From Knoxdaviesia capensis (taxonomy: Eukaryota; Ascomycota; Sordariomycetes; Microascales; Gondwanamycetaceae): a stretch of DNA of 64,000 bases. The stretch is taken from NCBI GenBank assembly GCA_001510575.1, contig LNGK01000008.1:3295435-3359434 (forward strand). The letters are read 5' to 3'. Position 1 is the stretch's first letter. Every line of letters starts with the position of its first letter. Below, piece after piece: positions 57,443 through 64,000 of the stretch. The translations under genes were made by a program, and so were the position numbers. The notes beneath the pieces are model-generated. The model was not told the DNA's origin. It saw nothing but the letters and a program-made list of their open reading frames with translations, and made no database searches.

Positions 57443-60400
57443 GCAGCAGCAGCAGCACAATGGTCACCACCAAGACCCGTCCTCTCGAGATGCTACAGCA
57501 TCGCATCCTCAACAACCACCCCCCCATCCTCAACAGTCTCCGGCTGATGCGCGACCATCGCGATCTGTGTCCGCGCTTCCTCCAACCCTTCCTCCCATAC
57601 CACGCGTTCACTCAGTCTTATTTGACTCGTCTCCGGCTTCGGACGCTTCAGCCCGGGCTCACCAAGCCGCAACTGCTACTGCAACTTCATCTTCGTCAAC
57701 CACCGCATCCGCCTTCTCTTTCCGAGATGCGCGCACGCCCACATCTTCGTCTGTGTCCGGGGTTCCTCCCAGCGCATCCAGTGATGAATCGGGATTTATG
57801 GGTGGCGTAGCTTTGAGAAACTTTAAGCTGGGGCTCCAGACCAGCGGTCTCAGACCCAGTGACTCTCCTGGAGCGGCTGGTCCTGGCGCAAGCACGAGCC
57901 CTCGTATGGATTCCGCGAGCTCATTTTCTGGGGGGGCATACAGCAGCCACCATTCAGCTTCATCCTCTGCGCATGGCAGTGGTGCTGTGCCCGGTGCTTC
58001 GTCGACGCTTTCTCTCAGCACCACATCAACGACAAATTCTGTCTCGTCCCCCTCGAATACGTACCCCCTTCACCAAACTTCCACCAATCCTCCTTCAAAT
58101 GTCTCCTCCCTCTCGCCCTCGGCTTTTTCTCCAAACACATCACTGCCTACAAATAGTCGTCACAAAAAGTCGCCGTCCTTTGTGACTCCCCGCGATATGT
58201 ACAACCTGTCTTTCGCAAATTCATCCGGTGTCTCGGCATCGTCTTCCGGTGCACGGCTACCCCCAGATTCCGTCATTTCTGGCGCGTCGTCAAGTTCCTC
58301 CACTATTGTCCCTTCCAGTAGTGCCAGTACTTCCCATACAACCGCCCCGGATCCTCCCAAAGGCAAGAAAGGTTTGCCATTCCTCAAAAATCCCATGTCG
58401 ACCTTGCTACTACGCCGCCGTATCAACCAGAATGCGCCTGACCTACGTCCCCTCCCGTTGAACAATCAACCTGAGGAGCCGGTGTACGACCCTCGGATCA
58501 GGGGAACAAAGGTTCACGACTTTAGTGCTCCGCGGCCGAGGCGAAACCCATTTTTCTCCCAGCACACAACAACCGCGCAGGCTACGACGGCATCGACGTC
58601 CAGCTCAACGAATACCACGACAGGCGGCAAATCATCTGTCATGGCCGCTGCTGTTTCAATGATTGGTGCCGCTGCTTCACCTGCCACTTTGCCACCTCTG
58701 CCACATGCATTGGCCCCTGTGCCTACTAATACGGGTGCAGGCACTGACTCCAGCCATCCGAGTGCCGCGGAGCAGAAGAAACTTCCTGCACCGAATACTT
58801 CACTGGCCACTACAGACTCAGGAACAACTAATAATGCACTATCACCGTGGTCCGAGCACGCGACTCCTGCTTCTCGGGATGCCTCTAGCCACCCAACCGA
58901 CGCGGCGTCTCAAAATCGTCCCGTGTATTCTCAATTTGCTACTACGCCCTCTGATGACCGCAGCTTGCCAGCATTACCCAATGAGAGTCCACAGGAACCG
59001 CAGAAGCCAGGCTCTCACCAAATCCAGCGGCGGGCCTCAAGACCAAGCAATTATCGTGCCTCGAGTTCGGATCAAGAACAGCGTCCGCAATCGCTGCTCC
59101 CCACACCGTCTCCCCCACCAATGCCTCCAATTCCTACCGCTGATGAGTACCCAGATGGGCCGGTACCTTCGCTATCCACGCGCATTCAAAGATCGCGCAA
59201 AATTTCGGTGTCATCCGCCATGTCTATCCCCAAGCACATGAAAAGCACATCATCCCGTTTTAGTTTTGATATGATAGGTGCTGCGAATCAGGAGAAGCTC
59301 ATGGAAGAGCGACACCGCCAGCGGGAGCTCGAGAAACAAACAACCGGGGCCGACGAACCAGCCGATGGCAACGCTTACCGTGACTCGCGGTATGATGATA
59401 TTGATGATTTCGATTACGACGCCATGATGGACGACGATGGTCTTGAGGAGCGCATTCCTGGTGTTAATGCCGATTACGACGATAGTTATGATGATTACGA
59501 CGGGTTCGAAAACAACGACGAAGGGTTCGGAGATAATTGTGGCTTCGAAAATGGGAACAATGATATCAATATCCCTCGGAATGGCGACAGCAGCAAATCG
59601 GCTTTGGGGATCGACGGTGCCAGCGGCTTTGATGATACCCCTGATATCGCCAAAGAAGATACTGATGGGATGTATGACGGTGGCGATTACGATAGGATAG
59701 AAGAACCTATCCCGGGACTCAACGCCGATGACGACGACAACGAAGGATTCAAAGATGGCACAAGCGGAACAACACATCTGGCTCATCCCAGTCCTACAGT
59801 TCACATCGATGAGATCGACCCTTTGCAGCACCAGACCTATGAAGGATTTGTGTTCAATCCATCCAATCCTTCCTCGGCGTTAGCCAGCCCGCGAACTCCC
59901 GGCATGCTGGCCACTCCACGAGACGCCGAAGGGAGAGTTATTGGCTTTGCTTTGTCCAGAGACACCCCTGACCTGAATTACCACCCAATCTCACCTGTGC
60001 CCCTCGATTCTCTAGTTCCCACCACTCATCTTGAAGGTCTATCTATCGCCGGAGCAACCAGTAATAAGGGAGACGCTTCTGTGATGGGTCTTGGCATTCA
60101 AGGGCTCAACTCGGCGCATCAATTCCCAAACAAAGCAACCACCTCCCTTACGGGTGCTGCCGCAACTAACAACTACAACAACCATCCTTCCACGACCCTA
60201 CTTGCACCACTTGCTGAAGATGAGGATTTGTACTATGACGATGGCCTCCTCGGAGAGCTTGACTATGACCCAAACGCCAACCGTGGCACTCTCCTTGGCC
60301 TAGACGACGACAGTGACTTTGAATCAATTCAGGGTGGTGAGTCAACCGCTTTTGATGAATCGCTGTTTGATCTGAACGACACCGACAAGTACGGCCGCCC

Positions 60401-62072
60401 AATTCCCGGAGCATTTGCCGCCGCCCAGCTGGCGCACGCCGAAGCCAGGCTACGGAGCAAGAAGCGCGAATCGGATGCCACTAGCCACGTCTCCAATCAG
60501 TCAGTCCTCTCTCCGCCAACAACCGCAAATACGTCTCTTGGAACCGATACAAGCGAGGCTACGGACAGCGGCGGTGTTCCGAAACGACCCGACCTTGGAG
60601 ACGATCAAGCATCTGCCAGTGCTGAAGGAACTGTCAAGACCACTGTTGAAGGTTCTGGCTCAAGTGCCGCCGTAGGTGACGACGTCGACGACAACATCGA
60701 CGGCAACGAGAGTCCGGAGCTTCTCAGTCTCCGCCTCCAGGACCGACCAGGGTCGTACATGCCACCACGTGACCACGACAAAGTCATGGCATACCAGGCC
60801 GCACTTGCGGCAGCTGCGTACCAGGCGGAGGCGTCTGGGAAGTTCCATCGCGACTTTTCACCCTCTGGGCGGCGTCGCACGGAACAGATTCATGATGGCG
60901 GCGATGATGCCTCCGCCGGTGAAAGTCACGTGGATGAATATGATGAAGACACTCATTTCAATGCGGATGACTATGAAGCCGACGGGTTCAATATTGGCGA
61001 CTATGAGCAAGATGTTGACTACGACATTGCGGAGGCGAATGCAAGCGTTCTAGCAACCGATGATGACGGCTGGTACGGTGAGGAGTTTGGGTTCTACTCA
61101 GCTCCTGCGCCACATCACCCTTCGTCTGATGTTAAATACTCGTTTGCTAACGGCGGTTACTTCGGTCCGGCGGGCTTGTCGACAGTGAGCCGCAGCAAGA
61201 GCGGGAGAGTCGCGGTGCGCGAACCAAACCTGACGCCCATCACCGAGCGGTCCGAGTACTCTAACCGTAACTCGATCATGAGTTTGATTGCGCCGCCCGG
61301 GATCGGCTCGGCGGGTATGTCGGGCGGTGGCTTCACTAGCCCTGGACTGGCCCAGCTGGCCATGATGGGTGATCGCGACGATGACAACACGATGAACCTT
61401 TCAGCCCTGCTACGACTCCGTTCGAAAGCATGGGGTGGGTCACAGGCCAGTCTAGTGTCCAGCCACGATGGGTCTCCACGGTCGGAGCGAGGCGACGGCA
61501 CGTACTCGCCCCTTGCCCAGCAGGGTGTTCCTCCTGGAGCCCCCGGGTTTCTAGGAGTCATTCAGCCGGCTGGCCATATGCACTCGCGGAAAGGTTCAGG
61601 CATATCCATGCGCAGCGCTCGCGACTCGGAGACTGGTGGCAGCCCCCCCGGCAGCCCTGCAGTGGCGGGCCCCCCTCTCAGCCAGCAGCCATATTCGCCC
61701 CTTGGTGCCAACGGACCGCTAATGCTCTCGCCGTCATTCTCGATGTCTACTGGGTTCAACCCTGCCATGGCCGACCAGATGGTGATGTCGCCGCTGACCC
61801 AGCGGATGATGGTCTCGGGTGATTTTGGCGGTGGTGCCGCACGGCCAGGGTCCAGCGGTGCCGCGAGCGGTGGTGTCGCGGCAGCAGAACCAACATCGGC
61901 GGGAGGAATCAGTCGTCGTGGAGGACCTCACGGACACCGACACAAGAACTCGGCGGATAGCATCTCGTACTTGAAGGAGGAGGACCGGTGGGTGGTTGAG
62001 AAACGGCGGCTGGCGGACAGTGGGGAAGAGGTGCTGTTGGAGCGTGAGGTGTTACCTGGAGGGCGGATTTGA
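57285..62072 (+). CDS. Large low-complexity polyglutamine protein, conserved in fungi, function unknown
   Basis: One uninterrupted frame of 1595 aa from ATG 57285. I know no function. Seen in order: MLSHLKFHRRG; 30 consecutive Gln (28-57); long Ser/Thr/Pro/Ala-rich disordered stretches; a basic block KISVSSAMSIPKHMKSTSSR (about 640-660) and RFSFDMIG; an acidic Asp/Gly/Asn region (about 700-830) with a repeated IPGVNAD/IPGLNAD unit; and GFVFNPSNPSSALASPRTPG. Further on are LFDLNDTDKYGRPIPGAFA, MPPRDHDKVMAYQAALAAAA, DDNTMNLSALLRLRSKAWGG and a charged C-terminus (SYLKEEDRWVVEKRRL). These ordered blocks resemble proteins I recall only as hypothetical in other Eurotiales; a phosphorylated scaffold or RNA-granule protein is a guess. 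There is no signal peptide or membrane segment. The start could be spliced from upstream, but MLSHLKFHRRG fits as a native N-terminus. Confidence 0.82.
57366..57455 (+). repeat. Polyglutamine-coding tract (CAG)5(CAA)20(CAG)5
   Basis: Ninety bases, 30 Gln codons, with five CAG on each side of twenty CAA. The antisense frames give poly-Cys, poly-Leu-like shadows, which are not genes. Confidence 0.95.
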
Positions 62073-64000
62073 GTCTTATGAGAGAGGGTCGGCAGTTTGG
62101 ATATCCTCGTTTTTTTTTTTCCTGTTTTTCTTTCTTATTCTTTGGGTCTATGGAGAAGTTGGCTTATATCAACGGCGATGTTAAATCGGGAGTTGTCAGC
62201 TCAAAAGGAAAACGGTGCAGCTCTTATAGATCAGCGGCTTTTATGAACCCGGCGTCTACTGGGTTTGGATAAGCCCTTTGTGTGTTTTTATTTCTATGGG
62301 TATCAAACTACCATATATATGACGTCCCTAAAGTAACCTCAATACTCGGTGCCCTTTTCTATGATACACATGTGAGAAATGGGTTGTAAGTATTCCTCCT
62401 ATTCCTCTAATGACTAAAGTTCCGGTGGTGCGACTGTGTGTTTAAGCCCGCAGATGTTTGGCCTAGGTATATCCGGACATAGTAACTGGGTGCATGCTGG
62501 TAGACCCAAACCAGGTAGTTCTACCGTAGATCCCGTAAGTAAATATTTCCGAAACTTACGAGTCCTGTATGCACCTTTAGGAAGATTTAATTTACTCGTG
62601 GCGATGCTCTTATTCTGGGTGAAAGAGAAAGGCAGGGTGCGTGGGACGGCCCATATATGGGGCGACTCTTGTGTGATTATGAAAATTCCAATGGCATAGT
62701 TTTTACGTATACAGATGTTGAAAACTCTGCCCAAGGTTCCTCGAGGAACCATCTTGAGGTTTATGTTTGCCAAAATTTCTCTTGAACTTCCGGCTAAGAG
62801 GGGATGGGCGAGGTTGGAAACTTTACCTATGGTAAGACAGCACCGAAGGAAATGAAGTGGCGAGTGGCTCAAGGCACTGAATACTGGCGGTCATCAGAAG
62901 TAGTTTTCCCCTTCGTCTTTACGTGTGTGCGCATGCAAATGGAAAGAAGTTCTCCTCCCATACCAATCTTCGGGAGCTCTGGGCCCGGGCCTCTGAACTG
63001 GGTATAGTGGTGAAAAACTTAAAAAAAAAATTTAAAAAATTAAAAAAAATTAAAACCCCTTCGCCGATAGCCTATGCCGAGCAGGACCAAGATACACTAT
63101 GGTCCCTTTCAGTTAGCATGCTGTTGGTTTAGACTTTTCCGAGTCGGAAAAAACAGTTGTTTTACGCCAGCCAGCCAGACTTCGGATGTTGTGTGCTCAG
63201 ACATTGGCTGAGACGAGAGAGGATCTCTCAGTGATAGAGGCGGCATATCATCGGCCTCGATTACAACTTCCCGGTCTTCAGCCACACTCTCTGAAGTTGA
63301 ATGTAGTGTTCTTATATGAAGCTCCGACAGGAATTTTTTTTTAAAAGAGATTTACTTTTGAGCCCACTGCCACGACAAGCGGATTAGCCTAGGCGCGTAG
63401 CAGCAAGGTGCAATAATTAACTCCCTCTGGTGGACACTGTCAGAGCTCCAGAGGAGAAAAAGTCTCAGTATGGATGATGGCATCTCCAGCCACTGACATT
63501 TGCCCAGTGAACAACGTTCGTGAGCAACAAAAGTGAGTGATAACGGCGGATGTCAACATGCAATCCGCCCAAAGGCAACCGCCGATACAGCACGGGCCAC
63601 ACGCGACAACGCTCCGACTCTGATTATCTCGGCCAAGGGAGAGGAGAAAGGGCTTCTTTGATTTGTGCTGCCCCTTTCGAGTGGTGAAGAGGGGTTCGGT
63701 TGTAGCGGTGTGCATATCTGTGTCCACGGTCATGTAAGACTACTGGATATACCGGAGTCCAGATGACGAAACAAGTGAGGGAGTATGGCACCGAATGTAG
63801 CCATGTTGCCACACAACAGGAAAAAAGCTTCCTGGAACATCTATTACACCGACGCTGAGCCAGCCAATGAAGAAACACCGAATAATGTTGCATTGGGATT
63901 TGGTTTTGCTTGCACTTATTTTCTTCTTGTCCTCGTGTCCGAGTATCAGGCTTGGCATTGCCGTCCTACTGAAGCAACAATTATATGTGTGCATTGTATG
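62073..64000. other. 3' flank and gene-free right edge
   Basis: T-rich 3' UTR-like DNA follows the polyglutamine gene. Further right, A/T tracts (A10, TTT, A6, TT, A8) lie at 63019-63055. Open frames to the window end are short and without motifs. Nothing else is supported. Confidence 0.5.

Noticed and set aside
57173..57460. Antisense frames giving poly-Cys or poly-Leu across the glutamine repeat
   Set aside because: Simple shadows of the CAG/CAA tract.
6795..62565. Shared CGAAACTTACGAGT word at about 6795 and 62551
   Set aside because: Only 14 bases match and flanks diverge, so no repeat family is demonstrated.
1..64000. CRISPR array, secondary-metabolite cluster, intact transposon or viral element
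   Set aside because: No spaced direct repeats, PKS/NRPS domains, transposase, reverse transcriptase or viral polymerase motifs were seen in any frame.

Overview
The window looks like nuclear DNA of a filamentous ascomycete, most likely Eurotiales (Aspergillus/Penicillium type). The reasons are short spliceosomal introns with CTAAC/CTAAT branch sites, pyrimidine-rich leaders, recurrent TACTCCGTA and ACTGTAC intergenic words, and the gene families present. The species cannot be fixed from sequence alone. I see no rRNA, convincing tRNA, CRISPR array, intact transposon or secondary-metabolite cluster.

Layout. Position 1-678 (-) is the 5' exon of a family-2 glycosyltransferase running off the left edge. 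Positions 679-14198 are a 13.5 kb stretch with no gene I can support. Next come THOC5 (14199-15465, -; mRNA export), a PAQR/haemolysin-III membrane protein (17076-18774, +), the Bub2/Cdc16 mitotic-exit TBC GAP (20504-22154, -) and a member of an uncharacterised fungal family broken by an in-frame TGA (23325-24059, +). A SulP sulfate permease (26941-29744, +) follows a 1.1 kb leader region with no ATG. It converges on eIF3 subunit d (30439-32331, -), followed by a five-exon bZIP factor (33014-35004, -). Divergent from that is a Cst26-type lysophospholipid acyltransferase (39438-40611, +). Positions 40612-47556 are a second gene-poor stretch. The right third holds a Rim15-type PAS/AGC-kinase/receiver protein (48508-54735, +) and a large polyglutamine, acidic low-complexity protein of unknown function (57285-62072, +).

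The genes are housekeeping or signalling functions, each with its own promoter, and do not form an operon-like pathway. Rim15, the bZIP factor and the sulfate permease could all serve nutrient or stress responses, and all three have long leaders, but that link is inference.

All exon structures were built by hand from reading frame, splice consensus and remembered family conservation; no alignment or transcript data were available. The strongest leads are the ATG-free sulfate permease leader, the TGA-disrupted gene, the Rim15 receiver with Glu at the phosphoacceptor position, the 541-nt bZIP intron whose retention would remove a conserved C-terminal domain, 11-residue repeats in the PAQR protein, and the symmetric CAG/CAA polyglutamine tract.
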